Of a stretch of 64,000 nt of DNA, positions 45,933-56,259 are shown one piece after another. Location: the NCBI RefSeq assembly GCF_003570705.1, contig NZ_QWVT01000018.1:62001-126000 (forward strand). Direction: 5' to 3'. The first letter of the stretch is position 1. Each line of letters opens with the position of its first letter. A program made the translations under genes and the position numbers. This DNA comes from Mesobacillus zeae (lineage in GTDB: Bacteria; Bacillota; Bacilli; Bacillales; Cytobacillaceae). The notes under the pieces are model-generated. The model did not search any database. It worked only from the letters and a program-made list of their open reading frames with translations, and was not told where the DNA came from.

Positions 45933-46286
45933 ATGAGATGGCTAATTGGTATTGTGATTAACGCAATTCTGTTCACAGCAATTGCAGGATACTTTGGCGA
46001 AGCTTTTTACGTAACCAGCTTTGGCGCAGCTCTGGCGGCAAGCTTCGTCCTATCTATTCTTAATGTCCTCGTCAGGCCAATCCTTATTATACTGACACTT
46101 CCTGTGACCGTCCTGACACTGGGGCTGTTTTTGTTCGTTGTTAATGCGATAACGATCATGATCACAGACCAGGTGATGGGCAGTTCCTTTGAAATACAGG
46201 GATTCGGGATGGCACTATTGACAGCGGTCATCATGGCCCTAGTAAATTTAATCATTCAGAGCACTATTTTGAAAAAAGAAGCATAA
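45933..46286 (+). CDS. yvlD: YvlD, phage-holin family IV membrane protein
   Basis: 117 residues with four transmembrane helices (WLIGIVINAILFTAIAGYF, LAASFVLSILNVLVRPILII, LTLGLFLFVVNAITIMITD, ALLTAVIMALVNLIIQSTIL). LNVLVRPIL is the family motif. Last gene of the SigW operon. Confidence 0.92.
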   Translation: MRWLIGIVINAILFTAIAGYFGEAFYVTSFGAALAASFVLSILNVLVRPILIILTLPVTVLTLGLFLFVVNAITIMITDQVMGSSFEIQGFGMALLTAVIMALVNLIIQSTILKKEA

Positions 46287-46325
46287 GAACAGGGCTGGCA
46301 GATGTGCCGGCCCTGTTCTTATGCT
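46281..46325 (+). terminator. long hairpin after yvlD
   Basis: GCATAAGAACAGGGC-T-GGCA pairs with TGCC-G-GCCCTGTTCTTATGC around GATG, about 19 bp; the stem overlaps the last codons of yvlD. No T run follows on the plus strand, but the stem is very strong. Confidence 0.75.
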
Positions 46326-46355
46326 GTAAAATGGCGAATTTCAACAAGTGGAAAG

Positions 46356-46475
46356 TGGGAAATAATTTCATTCTCCCGGGAAATACGTTGATTCGGACAA
46401 AAAAAATTGTCTATTAGGACAGAAACCCTCGTGATTCGGACAAAAAATAGCTTAATTCGGACAAATAGACATTTT
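46356..46475 (+). repeat. 21-nt unit repeat element, copy B
   Basis: Header GGGAAATAATTTCATTCTCC followed by CGGGAAATAC, then units CGGACAAA, AGGACAGA, CGGACAAA, CGGACAAATAGACA spaced 22, 21 and 21 nt, mostly preceded by ATT. Same order and end as copies A and C. Confidence 0.85.
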
Positions 46476-46526
46476 ATTCCAAACAGGCTCCATCCTAAAC
46501 CGATCCCAAAGTTGAAAAATCTGGCG

Positions 46527-46745
46527 GAAACTCAAACAAGAACTCGAATCAAAATTCTGTTCGAACTCAATTAAAACTCAACTCGAAAAACGACCGCACC
46601 TCGAAGCTCAATCATTAACTCGGCCAAAACTGAATCCGAAGCCCAATCCGAAGCCCACTCCGAAACGCCATCCAAACCCGAATCGAAGCCCAACCCGAAA
46701 CTCTTCAATTCAAACTCAAACTCAACCGTAACCCAACCAAAAGCT
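46527..46745. repeat. low-complexity C/A-rich degenerate repeat
   Basis: About 220 bp very poor in G on the plus strand, built from variants of AACTCGAA and CCGAAGCCCA at roughly 12-nt steps (for example AATCCGAAGCCC twice in a row). It lies between yvlD and the end of the amidase gene. Neither strand encodes a plausible protein. Confidence 0.6.
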
Positions 46746-46751
46746 CACCCC

Positions 46752-47309
46752 TCACCCCTCTCTTACAAGCCCATATTGCTCCACAATCGCTGCGACGATG
46801 GCGCCGGCGATTTTCTTACGGTAGGATTCAGATCGGAGGAGCTTACTTTCGTCCGGATTGGTCATAAAGCCGGCTTCCACAAGGACTGCATCCATGATGG
46901 TTTCCCGCAGGACATGGAAATCAGCGGTTTTGACACCGCGGTTTCGTAGTCCGGTTGCAGCAATGGCATTCCGCTGGATTTTCTGGGCGAGGGCATAAGC
47001 GCGAGGCGGCTTAGACAAGTATATGTATGTCTCGATTCCGCCTGCGTCGCTCCAGCCGCCGCCAAAAGCGTTTGCGTGAATGGAAATATACAAGTCAACG
47101 TCAAGATGGTTGGCGCTCTTGGTCCTTTCCCTTAACGTAACATCTCGTTCGTCCGAGTGGGCAAAGTAAACCGTTACATTTCGATAACATTCGAGTAGGC
47201 CGCGGGCATGGTTTGCAACAGCCTTGTTAAATTCATATTCCCGCATGCCATTCGGGCTACGCTTTCCTGTTGTATTGTAGCCATGCCCAGCATCAAGCAT
47301 GATTTTCAT
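46752..47309 (-). CDS. N-acetylmuramoyl-L-alanine amidase (Amidase_3)
   Basis: 185 residues, only the catalytic domain. Zinc ligands and catalytic Glu are visible: MLDAGHGYN (His8), REYEFNKAV (Glu24 area), YISIHANAFGG (His) and VLVEAGFMTNPDE (Glu). It hydrolyses the bond between muramic acid and the stem peptide. No signal peptide, as in the CwlC-type enzymes used in mother-cell lysis; that role is inferred. AAGGAGGAG precedes the start. Confidence 0.92.
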   Translation of the reverse strand: MKIMLDAGHGYNTTGKRSPNGMREYEFNKAVANHARGLLECYRNVTVYFAHSDERDVTLRERTKSANHLDVDLYISIHANAFGGGWSDAGGIETYIYLSKPPRAYALAQKIQRNAIAATGLRNRGVKTADFHVLRETIMDAVLVEAGFMTNPDESKLLRSESYRKKIAGAIVAAIVEQYGLVREG

Positions 47310-47385
47310 ATTGCGCTCCTCCTTATAAAGACTTCAGTCATCTATAAAGATATGAAGTTTTTATCAAAAGGGACATACACTTAAA

Positions 47386-47613
47386 TTATTTTTCCAGCTC
47401 GTACATATCATCCAGTTTCCCCGTTAAGTATTTTTGCGCATCCGCGATGCCGAGATTGTAAAAATGGGGGGCGAGCTTATCCATGAAGAATTCGAGAATC
47501 AGCAATGCTGCCAGGTCCCCTAGTTCCTCACCGCGCTCTTCATAAAAATAGGATTGTATCTCACTGATAAGTGCATCTTTCGTTTCTTTATTTAATACAA
47601 ATTTTCCGAGCAT
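47386..47613 (-). CDS. DUF2164 family protein
   Basis: 75 residues: EIQSYFYEERGEELGDLAAL, LILEFFMDKLAPHFYNLGI, DAQKYL; helical and acidic, as in DUF2164. Start at ATG 47613 is preferred (GGGG 8 bp upstream) over ATG 47631. Function unknown. Confidence 0.88.
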   Translation of the reverse strand: MLGKFVLNKETKDALISEIQSYFYEERGEELGDLAALLILEFFMDKLAPHFYNLGIADAQKYLTGKLDDMYELEK

Positions 47614-47760
47614 GTCACGACCCCTTTCCATGATTTAACCCAATTATAACTGTGCTTCAGGAATATAGGTGTAAAAACATGCTACTCACGTTTTGTTCTT
47701 TTGGAAAAAGTGCTAAAATAAAAAGTATTGTACATATCCAGGATGAAGGGAGATGCTTTC

Positions 47761-48696
47761 TTGGTAAAAGTCCGGACAAAAGACATCATTGAAAAATTTA
47801 ATCTTGAACTTGTCAGCGGTGAAGAGGGCATTAACAGGCCGATCACGACCACCGATATTTCACGGCCGGGAATAGAAATTGCCGGTTACTTTGAATATTA
47901 TCCTGCTGAGCGGCTGCAGCTGCTTGGTAAAACGGAGCTTTCTTTTTTCGAAAAGCTGAATCCGGCAGACCGAAAGACGAGAATGGAAAGGCTTTGTACG
48001 GATATTACGCCGGGCATCGTCATTTCAAGGAGCATGGATGTGCCCGAGGAGCTCATTGAAGCATCGGAGCGCGAGTCAGTCCCTGTATTGAGGTCGACGA
48101 TTAAATCGACACGGCTTTCCAGCCATCTTACCAACTATTTGGAGAGCAAGCTGGCTCCCACCACTGCTGTCCACGGGGTACTTGTGGATATTTATGGCGT
48201 GGGTGTCCTGATTACAGGAAAAAGCGGGGTCGGAAAAAGTGAAACGGCTCTCGAGCTTGTGAAGCGCGGACACCGGCTTGTAGCGGATGACTGTGTGGAA
48301 ATTCGCCAGGAAGACCAGGATACGCTTGTCGGCACTTCGCCGGAGCTAATTGAGCACTTGCTTGAAATCCGGGGACTCGGCATTATTAATGTCATGACAT
48401 TGTTTGGCGCAGGGTCTGTAAGGACACACAAAAGGATCTCTCTTGTCATACATCTGGAACTTTGGGACCAGACGAAAACGTATGACCGCCTGGGTCTCGA
48501 TGAGGAAAAAATGAAAATCATCGACACCGAAGTCACGAAGCTGACTGTCCCGGTTCGGCCTGGCCGGAACCTTGCCGTCATTATTGAAGTCGCTGCCATG
48601 AACTTCCGCCTCAAAAGGATGGGAATGAATGCAGCCGAGCAATTTACGAGCAAGTTATCCGATGCTATCATCGATGGTGACCATGAAGACAGGTAA
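47761..48696 (+). CDS. hprK: HPr kinase/phosphorylase
   Basis: About 311 residues. Walker [17 protein letters not shown] near residue 150, preceded by [10 protein letters not shown] (catalytic His). The family signature [15 protein letters not shown] and the capping [17 protein letters not shown] are present. Phosphorylates HPr on Ser46 to activate CcpA, so it governs the cre box upstream of the GH101 gene. A TTG start at 47761, with AAGGGAGA 7 bp upstream, gives the same N-terminus as B. subtilis (VKVRTKD); upstream in-frame TTG 47728 is less likely. Confidence 0.95.
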   Translation: MVKVRTKDIIEKFNLELVSGEEGINRPITTTDISRPGIEIAGYFEYYPAERLQLLGKTELSFFEKLNPADRKTRMERLCTDITPGIVISRSMDVPEELIEASERESVPVLRSTIKSTRLSSHLTNYLESKLAPTTAVHGVLVDIYGVGVLITGKSGVGKSETALELVKRGHRLVADDCVEIRQEDQDTLVGTSPELIEHLLEIRGLGIINVMTLFGAGSVRTHKRISLVIHLELWDQTKTYDRLGLDEEKMKIIDTEVTKLTVPVRPGRNLAVIIEVAAMNFRLKRMGMNAAEQFTSKLSDAIIDGDHEDR

Positions 48697-48748
48697 TCGT
48701 GCATGAATTTTATAGATAGAGAACTGGATTTTTAGAGGGAGGAATAAC

Positions 48749-49564
48749 ATGGAAGAAAATATTCAACCGCTGGATCCGATTGCTTTTTCACTCGGCCCCA
48801 TTCAGGTTCACTGGTACGGTCTTATTATCGGAACAGGTATTGCCCTGGCGCTTTGGCTGGCGGTCAGGGAAGCGGAGCGAAGGGGTCTCGATAAAGAGCT
48901 TTTCCCTGACTTGATGCTTTGGGCAGTACCGATAGCGATTATCTGTGCGCGGATTTACTATGTGATTTTTCAATGGGATTACTATGCGCAAAATCCGGGG
49001 GAAATCCCGAAAATTTGGAATGGCGGCATTGCCATTCATGGTGCGTTGATTGGTTCGGTGGCCACCGCGTACGTGTTTGCGCGGAAAAGAGGGGTATCCT
49101 TCTGGAAGCTTGCAGATATAGCCGCTCCAAGCCTGATACTCGGCCAGGCAATCGGCCGCTGGGGCAATTTTATGAACCAAGAGGCGCATGGCGGTGAAGT
49201 AAGCCGTGCTTTCCTGGAAAATCTGCACTTGCCTGATTTTATCATCAACCAGATGTATATTAATGGTGCCTATTACCACCCAACATTTTTATATGAGTCT
49301 GTATGGGATTTGCTTGGGTTTGTCCTGCTGATTCTGCTGAGAAGAGTGAATCTCGGACGAGGCGAACTGTTCCTCAGCTATCTGATCTGGTACTCGGTTG
49401 GCCGCTTTTTTGTCGAAGGGCTCCGGACGGATAGCCTGATGCTGACAGAATATTTGCGGATGGCACAGACCATCTCGGTTGTTCTGATCGCAGTTTCGAT
49501 TGTTTTATGGATTTACCGGAGAATTAAGGGGTATTCAAAAGTTCGGTATTTGGAAAAAGAATAG
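48749..49564 (+). CDS. lgt: prolipoprotein diacylglyceryl transferase
   Basis: 271 residues, seven transmembrane helices. [17 protein letters not shown] and [17 protein letters not shown] are the Lgt signature. Attaches diacylglycerol to the lipobox cysteine of lipoproteins such as NikA here. GGGAGG precedes ATG 48749; 52 bp after hprK as in B. subtilis. Confidence 0.96.
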   Translation: MEENIQPLDPIAFSLGPIQVHWYGLIIGTGIALALWLAVREAERRGLDKELFPDLMLWAVPIAIICARIYYVIFQWDYYAQNPGEIPKIWNGGIAIHGALIGSVATAYVFARKRGVSFWKLADIAAPSLILGQAIGRWGNFMNQEAHGGEVSRAFLENLHLPDFIINQMYINGAYYHPTFLYESVWDLLGFVLLILLRRVNLGRGELFLSYLIWYSVGRFFVEGLRTDSLMLTEYLRMAQTISVVLIAVSIVLWIYRRIKGYSKVRYLEKE

Positions 49565-49597
49565 CCGAGGGTAAAATCTTTTTGGGGGAGATACTTC

Positions 49598-50542
49598 ATG
49601 GTTTCATCGTTGAAAAAGGGGCTCATGGTTGGCTTGAAGACAACGTGGACGCTTGGAAAAATCATTTTTCCTGTCACACTCCTTGTCTCAATCCTTCAGC
49701 ATACACCGGTTTTGCCATGGATCATCCGTGCAGTGGAACCTTTGATGGGTATGCTCGGACTCTCTGGGGATGCCGCAATTCCACTTGTACTTGGTAATTT
49801 TCTTAACCTTTATGCGGCAATTGGAGCCATTCTCACGCTTGATTTGACTGTGAAAGAGGTCTTCATCATTGCGGTAATGTTGAGTTTTTCGCATAATCTG
49901 CTGATCGAAACGGGTGTCGCACTCAAGGTTGGTGTAAAGCTTTGGATTGTGCTCGTCGTCAGGCTTGGACTAGCGCTTGTGTCTGCAGTTGTGATCAATT
50001 TCCTGTGGCAGGGAGGGTCGGAAATAGCGAAATACGGCCTTATCCCGGCAAAAGAAGAAATGGCCCAAGGCTGGGGTTCTATCCTTTTGACAGGCCTTGA
50101 AAAAGCAGGAATTGGGATTTTTCAGCTTGCGGTGATTGTCATCCCGCTGATGGTCGGAATTCAAATATTGAAAGATTTAAAGTGGCTTGATGTTTTTTCA
50201 AGATGGATTTCTCCAGCCACAAAGGCTCTTGGCATGGAAGCAAATGCTTCCACAACGATGGCTGCCGGCCTGCTTTTCGGGCTCGCTATGGGGGCTGGCG
50301 TCATGATCCAGGCAGTCAGGGAGGATGGAGTTAGTAAAAAGGATGCGACAATTGCTTTCATTTTTCTGGTGGCCTGCCATGCAGTTGTAGAGGATACGCT
50401 GATTTTTGTCCCGCTGGGAATCCCAGTCATCCCGCTTCTCCTGATTCGCCTTGGGGTTGCGATCTTGCTGACAGTCGCTGTCGCTTTTTTCTGGAACCGG
50501 GCCGAAGTTGCAAAAAGAAAGGAAGCATTTTATGAGCAATAA
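49598..50542 (+). CDS. yvoD: YvoD-like nucleoside-recognition (Gate) membrane protein
   Basis: 314 residues with about eight hydrophobic helices and two Gate-type repeats ([39 protein letters not shown]). Located between lgt and ppaX as in B. subtilis. Substrate unknown. Confidence 0.9.
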   Translation: MVSSLKKGLMVGLKTTWTLGKIIFPVTLLVSILQHTPVLPWIIRAVEPLMGMLGLSGDAAIPLVLGNFLNLYAAIGAILTLDLTVKEVFIIAVMLSFSHNLLIETGVALKVGVKLWIVLVVRLGLALVSAVVINFLWQGGSEIAKYGLIPAKEEMAQGWGSILLTGLEKAGIGIFQLAVIVIPLMVGIQILKDLKWLDVFSRWISPATKALGMEANASTTMAAGLLFGLAMGAGVMIQAVREDGVSKKDATIAFIFLVACHAVVEDTLIFVPLGIPVIPLLLIRLGVAILLTVAVAFFWNRAEVAKRKEAFYEQ

Positions 50543-51176
50543 AATCAACACTGTCCTGTTTGATCTTGACGGTACTTTAATTGATACAAATGAATTGATT
50601 ATTTCTTCGTTTCTGCATACGCTCGAAAACTATTATCCGGGTGAATATGGGCGGGAAGAAGTCCTCCCGTTCATGGGTCCTTCTTTGAAAGAAACGTTCG
50701 GCAGCATCAATCCTGCAGCTTGTGATGAGATGATCCGCACCTACCGCGAGTATAATCTTGCGCATCATGATCTGCTTGTGAAGGAATTTGAGGGAGTGTA
50801 CGAATCTGTCCGCACTCTTCACGAAAATCGTATGAAGCTGGCGATTGTTACGACGAAGCTGTCTGATGTCGTTACTATGGGCCTCAAGCTGACAAAGCTG
50901 GATGAATTTTTCCCGGTAGTAGTTGCGATTGACCATGTGACAAATCCGAAGCCTGATCCCGAGCCAGTGTTAAAGGCGCTCGATCTTCTTGGAGCATCTT
51001 CGGCGAACGCAATCATGGTAGGGGATAACCACCATGACATCCTCTCCGGGAAGAATGCCGGAACAAAAACAGCCGGGGTTGCCTGGTCTGCAAAAGGCAG
51101 GGAGCACCTGTCACGCTATGAGCCTGACTATATGCTTGAGCGGATGCCGGACCTCTTGTCCATCGTTGGGGTGTAA
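50532..51176 (+). CDS. ppaX: pyrophosphatase PpaX
   Basis: 214 residues, HAD fold: [13 protein letters not shown] (nucleophile Asp), [10 protein letters not shown] (motif II), KPDPEPVL (Lys) and [16 protein letters not shown] (acidic motif). Hydrolyses the pyrophosphate made by HPrK phosphorylase activity. ATG 50532 with AAGGAAG upstream overlaps yvoD by 11 bp. Confidence 0.94.
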   Translation: MSNKINTVLFDLDGTLIDTNELIISSFLHTLENYYPGEYGREEVLPFMGPSLKETFGSINPAACDEMIRTYREYNLAHHDLLVKEFEGVYESVRTLHENRMKLAIVTTKLSDVVTMGLKLTKLDEFFPVVVAIDHVTNPKPDPEPVLKALDLLGASSANAIMVGDNHHDILSGKNAGTKTAGVAWSAKGREHLSRYEPDYMLERMPDLLSIVGV

Positions 51177-51712
51177 TGATGCGGCAAACGGAGCGACACC
51201 CGGTTGATGGAGCTAACTCTTTATGGCATGTCTACAAAACGGTGCCTTTCCTGAAAGTCGTTAAGAATTTCATTGTCATCCAGGCGGCCCGCTACACACC
51301 TTTTCTCGGCATGAAAAATTGGCTGTACAAGACTTTTCTCCGAATGAAAGTCGGCGATCAAACATCGTTTGCCCTAATGGTTATGCTTGATGTCATGTTT
51401 CCGGAAAAAATCAGCGTAGGCAGAAATACGGTGATTGGATACAATACGACCATTCTGGCACATGAGTATTTAATCAAGGAATACCGGCTTGGCGATGTAC
51501 GGATTGGAGACGAAGTGATGATTGGAGCGAACACAACCATCCTGCCTGGAATCACCATTGGTGACGGGGCGATCGTTTCTGCAGGTACACTCGTCCATAA
51601 GGATGTCCCAGCCGGAGCCTTTGTCGGCGGAAACCCAATGAAGGTCATCTATTCGAAAAAAGAACTGGCGGAGCGCTGGAAGGATGATCCGATTTACGGA
51701 GACTTCCGTTAG
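51176..51712 (+). CDS. yvoF: hexapeptide-repeat acetyltransferase YvoF
   Basis: 178 residues. Left-handed beta-helix: ISVGRNTVIGYNTTILAHEY, VRIGDEVMIGANTTILPGIT, IGDGAIVSAGTLVHKDVP, ending GNPMKVI, typical of LbH acyltransferases. Its ATG overlaps the ppaX stop (TAATG). Acceptor unknown. Confidence 0.92.
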   Translation: MMRQTERHPVDGANSLWHVYKTVPFLKVVKNFIVIQAARYTPFLGMKNWLYKTFLRMKVGDQTSFALMVMLDVMFPEKISVGRNTVIGYNTTILAHEYLIKEYRLGDVRIGDEVMIGANTTILPGITIGDGAIVSAGTLVHKDVPAGAFVGGNPMKVIYSKKELAERWKDDPIYGDFR

Positions 51713-51750
51713 CTTGAAAATCGCCGCTCTTATAATGAGCCTACTCTTTT

Positions 51751-51781
51751 CCCTGCTATCTCCTCGGATAGCAGGGTTTTT
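51751..51781 (+). terminator. terminator after yvoF
   Basis: CCCTGCTATC/GATAGCAGGG, 10 bp, loop TCCTCG, then TTTTT. Confidence 0.93.
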
Positions 51782-51905
51782 ATTATATAAAAATAATAAT
51801 AAATATGAAAATTCTCAATAATTAATCTTAATGACATTTTCTTGTCTTTTCTCCAAAATTGTAATATATTTTTCTAGTATTATGAAAAATTGAGGGAGGT
51901 ATCGC

Positions 51906-53162
51906 ATGAAAAGAATTGGATTGGCTTGGCAGATTTTAATCGGATTAGTGCTCGGTATCATTGTTGGTGCCTTATTTTATGGAAATACGCAGATAGGGAC
52001 ATATTTACAGCCTATTGGCGATATCTTTTTAAGATTAATAAAAATGATTGTTGTTCCGATCGTTATCTCCAGTATCATCATTGGAGTTGCAAGCGTCGGG
52101 GACACAAAGAAGCTTGGCCGCCTTGGCGGAAAAACGATTATTTATTTTGAAGTTATCACAACAATTGCCATCATTCTTGGAATCGTTGTGGCTAACGTGT
52201 TCCACCCAGGGACAGGCGTTGATATGAGTTCACTTGAAAAAACAGATATTGGCAGCTACGTAGAAACAGCAAAATCAGTCGAAAGTCATGGATTTGCAGA
52301 TACCATTGTTAACATCGTTCCGACAAATATTTTCGGTGCAATGGTTGAAGGAAACATGCTTGCCATCATCTTCTTCTCCGTCCTGTTTGGCCTTGGAGTA
52401 ATGGCAATCGGAGAAAAAGGGAAACCGGTATTGGCGTTCTTCCAGGGAACGGCGGATACGATGTTCTACATGACCAACCAAATTATGAAATTTGCTCCAT
52501 TTGGTGTTTTTGCACTGATTGGTGTAACCGTATCCAAATTTGGAATCGCATCACTCATTCCGCTTGGAAAGCTTGTAATAACAGTCTACTTAACAATGGC
52601 CTTCTTCGTGATTGTGGTCCTTGGTTTGGTAGCAAGGTATGCGGGTGTCAACATATTCAATCTTCTAAAATACTTAAAAGATGAATTGATTCTAGCCTAC
52701 TCAACTGCAAGCTCAGAGACCGTATTGCCAAAAATCATGGAGAAGATGGAGAAATACGGGTGCCCGAAAGCGATTACATCGTTCGTCATTCCGACGGGCT
52801 ATTCCTTTAACCTTGACGGGTCGACCCTGTACCAGGCAATTGCGGCAATCTTCATTGCCCAGATGTACGGCATTGATCTCTCGCTGGCGGATCAGCTTTC
52901 GCTGGTACTTGTCCTGATGGTTACATCGAAAGGGATTGCTGGCGTTCCGGGTGTTTCATTTGTCGTCCTACTTGCTACTCTTGGCACAGTGGGAATCCCA
53001 GTTGCAGGCCTTGCCTTCATCGCGGGAATCGACCGTATCCTTGACATGGCAAGAACGGCTGTCAACGTAGTCGGCAATTCGCTTGGCGCAATTGTCATCT
53101 CTAAATGGGAAGGCGAATTCAAACCGACAACCGAACAAGAACGGGAAGAAATGGCAGCTTAA
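51906..53162 (+). CDS. dicarboxylate/amino acid:cation symporter (DAACS)
   Basis: 418 residues, GltP/GltT/DctP fold: eight helices and two re-entrant loops. AYSTASSETVLPKIM is the serine-rich hairpin; TGYSFNLDGSTLYQAIAAI carries the NxDGT substrate/cation motif; SKGIAGVPGVSFVVL is the second hairpin. Imports glutamate/aspartate or C4-dicarboxylates with Na+ or H+. GGGAGG precedes ATG 51906. Confidence 0.93.
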   Translation: MKRIGLAWQILIGLVLGIIVGALFYGNTQIGTYLQPIGDIFLRLIKMIVVPIVISSIIIGVASVGDTKKLGRLGGKTIIYFEVITTIAIILGIVVANVFHPGTGVDMSSLEKTDIGSYVETAKSVESHGFADTIVNIVPTNIFGAMVEGNMLAIIFFSVLFGLGVMAIGEKGKPVLAFFQGTADTMFYMTNQIMKFAPFGVFALIGVTVSKFGIASLIPLGKLVITVYLTMAFFVIVVLGLVARYAGVNIFNLLKYLKDELILAYSTASSETVLPKIMEKMEKYGCPKAITSFVIPTGYSFNLDGSTLYQAIAAIFIAQMYGIDLSLADQLSLVLVLMVTSKGIAGVPGVSFVVLLATLGTVGIPVAGLAFIAGIDRILDMARTAVNVVGNSLGAIVISKWEGEFKPTTEQEREEMAA

Positions 53163-53193
53163 AATCATGCCAGTTTTAACAAAGAACAGCTTA

Positions 53194-53229
53194 AAAAAGA
53201 GATTGGTTCAAATGAACCAGTCTCTTTTT
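53194..53229 (+). terminator. terminator after the symporter gene
   Basis: AAAAAGAGA-T-TGGTTCA pairs with TGAACCA-G-TCTCTTTTT around AA. Confidence 0.92.
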
Positions 53230-53382
53230 ATATGCTGAATTATTATTGTAAAAACAGCTCAATTCTATTCTGTCATAACATTTAAGCCTAATAGGAAGAT
53301 AGTCTGATTGTTATGCAAGGATAAGATTATTAAGAGGCTTCTCCTTCGGCTGTTCTGAGATTGTTTCCTGCTGGTATGATCT

Positions 53383-54212
53383 TTATTTTTCATGATCATC
53401 GACAAACCGTCTATTCTCGAGTACGGCGATTGTGTCAAATTCCTTCACAAGTAAATCAAGGCTTTTCTTCAGTTCATCCCCCCGAAATCGGGCGCTCATG
53501 CCCTGTAATGGCAGCCTCAGGCCGCAATGCGTGCAGTTTTTCTACAGATGTTCTGAATGCTTCCCAGGCTGTTGTTAAATAACGCGGGGGCCCGCTGATT
53601 TCTTTTGGGTCACCATTTTGTAGAGGGACTCCTGCTTGACGGTGACAAAAGCATCGCCGGCAATATCAGGGTTCGGTCATCCTCGCGAAAAAGAGAAATG
53701 TGGCCCAGCGAATGGCCTGGAGTTTGAATCCATTTCCACTCAGGAAGCGCTGGGACTGATCCGTCCATTGGAAGAGCATGCACCCGCTCCTCAAGCTGAG
53801 TGCCTTCATTCGGATAGAACGCAGCCATTTTCGTAAGCATCCCTCCATCAACAGTCGGACCCGGTTTCGGATAATCTTTTACACTTGTCAAAAAAAGCAG
53901 TGCCAATTCATGCGCGAAGATCTGAACGTTCCACCGCTCGGCCCAAATCCCTCAGCGCACCCACATGGTCGAAATGCCGTGTGTCATCACGGTTTTTGGA
54001 GGGTTGTTAGACCCGAATAGCCTTTCCGCCTCCTCCTCTATTTTATCTGCCGATCGCGGCATCCCTGCATCTACCAAAACCCATTCATTCTCCTCACCAG
54101 GAACACCGATAAAAACGACATTCACGATTTGGACTGGCAAATAACTGACCGCAGCTGCCACCGCTGTCCACTGAAGTAACGGGTATAAACCTTTTTCTGA
54201 ACTGCTTTCCAT
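53383..54212 (-). pseudogene. MBL-fold metallo-hydrolase with several frameshifts
   Basis: From ATG 54212 (AAGGAGG upstream) the frames together read VNVVFIGVPGEENEWVLVDA, KTVMTHG | HFDHVGALRDL | AERWNVQIFAHEL, VKDYPKPGPTVDGGM, WKWIQTPGHSLGHISLF, DRTLI | AGDAFVTVKQESLYKMV, ISGPPRYLTTAWEAF, LRPEAAITGHERPISG | DELKKSLDLLVKEFDTI to TAA at 53383-53385. At least four 1-nt indels separate the pieces, one inside the HxHxDH metal site. The full length, about 276 codons, is normal. The enzyme is dead; the original substrate is unknown. Confidence 0.85.
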
Positions 54213-54291
54213 AAAATGCCCTCCTTTCATGGTTCTTCCCTCTTTTACCCAGAGCGTCCAGCAGGAAACGGGAATTCATCGTTGATTTTGG

Positions 54292-54320
54292 TTGACGGGA
54301 GGGGAGATGCACGTTAAAAT
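54292..54320 (+). promoter_or_regulatory. promoter of the his operon
   Basis: TTGACG (54292-54297), 17 bp, TAAAAT (54315-54320). It leaves a leader of about 90 nt before hisZ; I found no T-box or terminator in it. Confidence 0.75.
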
Positions 54321-54416
54321 ACTGATAACTTCAACTTGTTAGCATATTAGTGAACTAAAGGATTTTCTTATCTTGTCCGGGCGGAAGCATCGTGACGATT
54401 GTAAAGGGTGAATATA

Positions 54417-55601
54417 ATGAGCCGATTATTCATGTTTGAAAAGCCGCTGGGCATGAGGGATACATTGCCTGACCTTTATGAACGGAAACAGCATGTCCGT
54501 GCTGCGGTGGAATCAGAAATGAAGCGCTGGGGATACCGGTTTATCCTTACTCCTACACTGGAATATTATGAAACGATTGGTGAGGCATCGGCGATTCTCG
54601 ACCAGCAGCTGTTCAAGCTTCTTGATAAAGAGGGCCATACGCTAGTCCTTAGGCCGGATATGACGGCACCAATTGCACGGGTGGCAGCCTCTAAGCTGTT
54701 AAAAGAAGATCTGCCATTAAGGCTGGGCTATTGCGCGAGTGTCTTCCGGTCACAGCAGCGCGAGGGTGGCAGGCCGGCAGAGTTTGAACAAATCGGGGCA
54801 GAGTGCATCGGGGATAAAACAGTGAGTGCCGATGGCGAAATGATCGCCCTTTCGATTGCCTCATTAAAAGAAGCAGGCCTTGAGAATTTTCAATTATCTG
54901 TCGGCCACTCGGCTTTCGTCAAGGAACTGTTTGTCCATATCCTCGGGACGGAAGAACGTGCGCGCGGCCTGATGAAATATTTATATGAAAAAAACTACGT
55001 GGGCTACCGCGAGCATGTAAAATCGCTGCCTCTTTCTTCAATCGACACGCAGCGCCTTCTGTCTTTCCTCGAACTTCGCGGAGGACAGGAAGTCCTTGAA
55101 AAAGCTCATTCTCTTATTGAGCTGGGGCAGGGAAAAGAAGCGATCGGCGATCTTGAGGAATTATGGGGAATACTCGTTGATTACGGTGAGGAAGAGCGAA
55201 TCTTTTTCGATTTAACGCTCGTCAGCCACATGAGCTATTATACAGGCATCGTTTTTGAAATTTATGCCGGACAGGTCGGGTTTCCGATTGGAAGTGGCGG
55301 CCGCTATGACGGGCTGTTGCGGAAATTCGGAAAAATCACGGGGGCAACAGGTTTTGCCATTCGCCTTGACAGTTTGCTTGAAGCGCTTGGGGAAAGAGGC
55401 GAAAGCGGGCAGCCTGCCTGCATCCTGTTCAGCCCGGAGCGGAGGAAAGAAGCGTGCGGACTTGCTGCTTCCCGCCGGAAACAAGGCGAGTGGGTCGTTC
55501 TCCAGGATATTTCCGGAGTAAGCAATCTTGATGCCTGCACTAAACAATTTTCCGATACTGTCTTTTTAGTCGGAAAGGCGGGGAGGGAAAAAAGAACATG
55601 A
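54417..55601 (+). CDS. hisZ: ATP phosphoribosyltransferase regulatory subunit
   Basis: 394 residues, a catalytically inactive paralogue of histidyl-tRNA synthetase. [50 protein letters not shown] and [13 protein letters not shown] are class II synthetase-like motifs. Forms the complex with short HisG. ATG 54417 has AAAGGGTG 6 bp upstream. Confidence 0.95.
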   Translation: MSRLFMFEKPLGMRDTLPDLYERKQHVRAAVESEMKRWGYRFILTPTLEYYETIGEASAILDQQLFKLLDKEGHTLVLRPDMTAPIARVAASKLLKEDLPLRLGYCASVFRSQQREGGRPAEFEQIGAECIGDKTVSADGEMIALSIASLKEAGLENFQLSVGHSAFVKELFVHILGTEERARGLMKYLYEKNYVGYREHVKSLPLSSIDTQRLLSFLELRGGQEVLEKAHSLIELGQGKEAIGDLEELWGILVDYGEEERIFFDLTLVSHMSYYTGIVFEIYAGQVGFPIGSGGRYDGLLRKFGKITGATGFAIRLDSLLEALGERGESGQPACILFSPERRKEACGLAASRRKQGEWVVLQDISGVSNLDACTKQFSDTVFLVGKAGREKRT

Positions 55602-56224
55602 CGGAGCAGCTGACGATTGCCATGCCGAAGGGCCGGATTTTTCGTGAGGCGGCGAATCTTCTTAGGCGTGCGGGGTACAGGCTGCCGCCAGAGTTTGAGG
55701 ATTCAAGGAAACTGATCATCGAGGTAGAGGATGAACAGTTCAGGTTTATTCTTGCAAAGCCGATGGATGTAGCAACATATGTCGAGCACGGTGTAGCCGA
55801 TCTGGGGATTGCCGGCAAAGATGTGCTGCTGGAAGAAGAGCGGGATGTTTACGAACTCCTCGACTTGAAGATCAGCAGCTGTTACCTCGCAGTTGCCGGC
55901 TTGCCTGATGCAAAAATAAATGAAGTGGCGCCAAAAGTGGCGACAAAGTATCCAAACGTGGCGACTGCCTATTTTCGCGAGCAGGGCGAACAGGTCGAAA
56001 TCATCACGCTGAATGGCTCTATTGAGCTGGCCCCGCTTGTCGGACTGGCAGACCGGATAGTTGATATAGTTTCAACTGGCAGAACTCTGAAGGAAAACGG
56101 CCTTGTTGAAATGGAGCATATTGCCCCTGTGACTTCAAGGCTGATCGTCAATCCTGTCAGCTACCGGATCAAGGATGCCGGGATCAGCGGAATCGTGAGA
56201 GCATTGACTGAAGTGATGGACTAA
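55598..56224 (+). CDS. hisG: ATP phosphoribosyltransferase, short form
   Basis: 208 residues, short HisG lacking the regulatory domain, as expected with hisZ present. [15 protein letters not shown] at the start and [19 protein letters not shown] (PRPP-binding). First step of histidine synthesis. Overlaps hisZ by 4 bp (ATGA). Confidence 0.96.
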   Translation: MTEQLTIAMPKGRIFREAANLLRRAGYRLPPEFEDSRKLIIEVEDEQFRFILAKPMDVATYVEHGVADLGIAGKDVLLEEERDVYELLDLKISSCYLAVAGLPDAKINEVAPKVATKYPNVATAYFREQGEQVEIITLNGSIELAPLVGLADRIVDIVSTGRTLKENGLVEMEHIAPVTSRLIVNPVSYRIKDAGISGIVRALTEVMD

Positions 56225-56259
56225 AGCAAGCAGCTGACAACTTTGAAAGGATGATTCTT

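Noticed and set aside
54321-54416. T-box or His-leader attenuator before hisZ
   Set aside because: No specifier loop, T-box sequence, His-rich leader peptide or terminator could be found in the roughly 90-nt leader.
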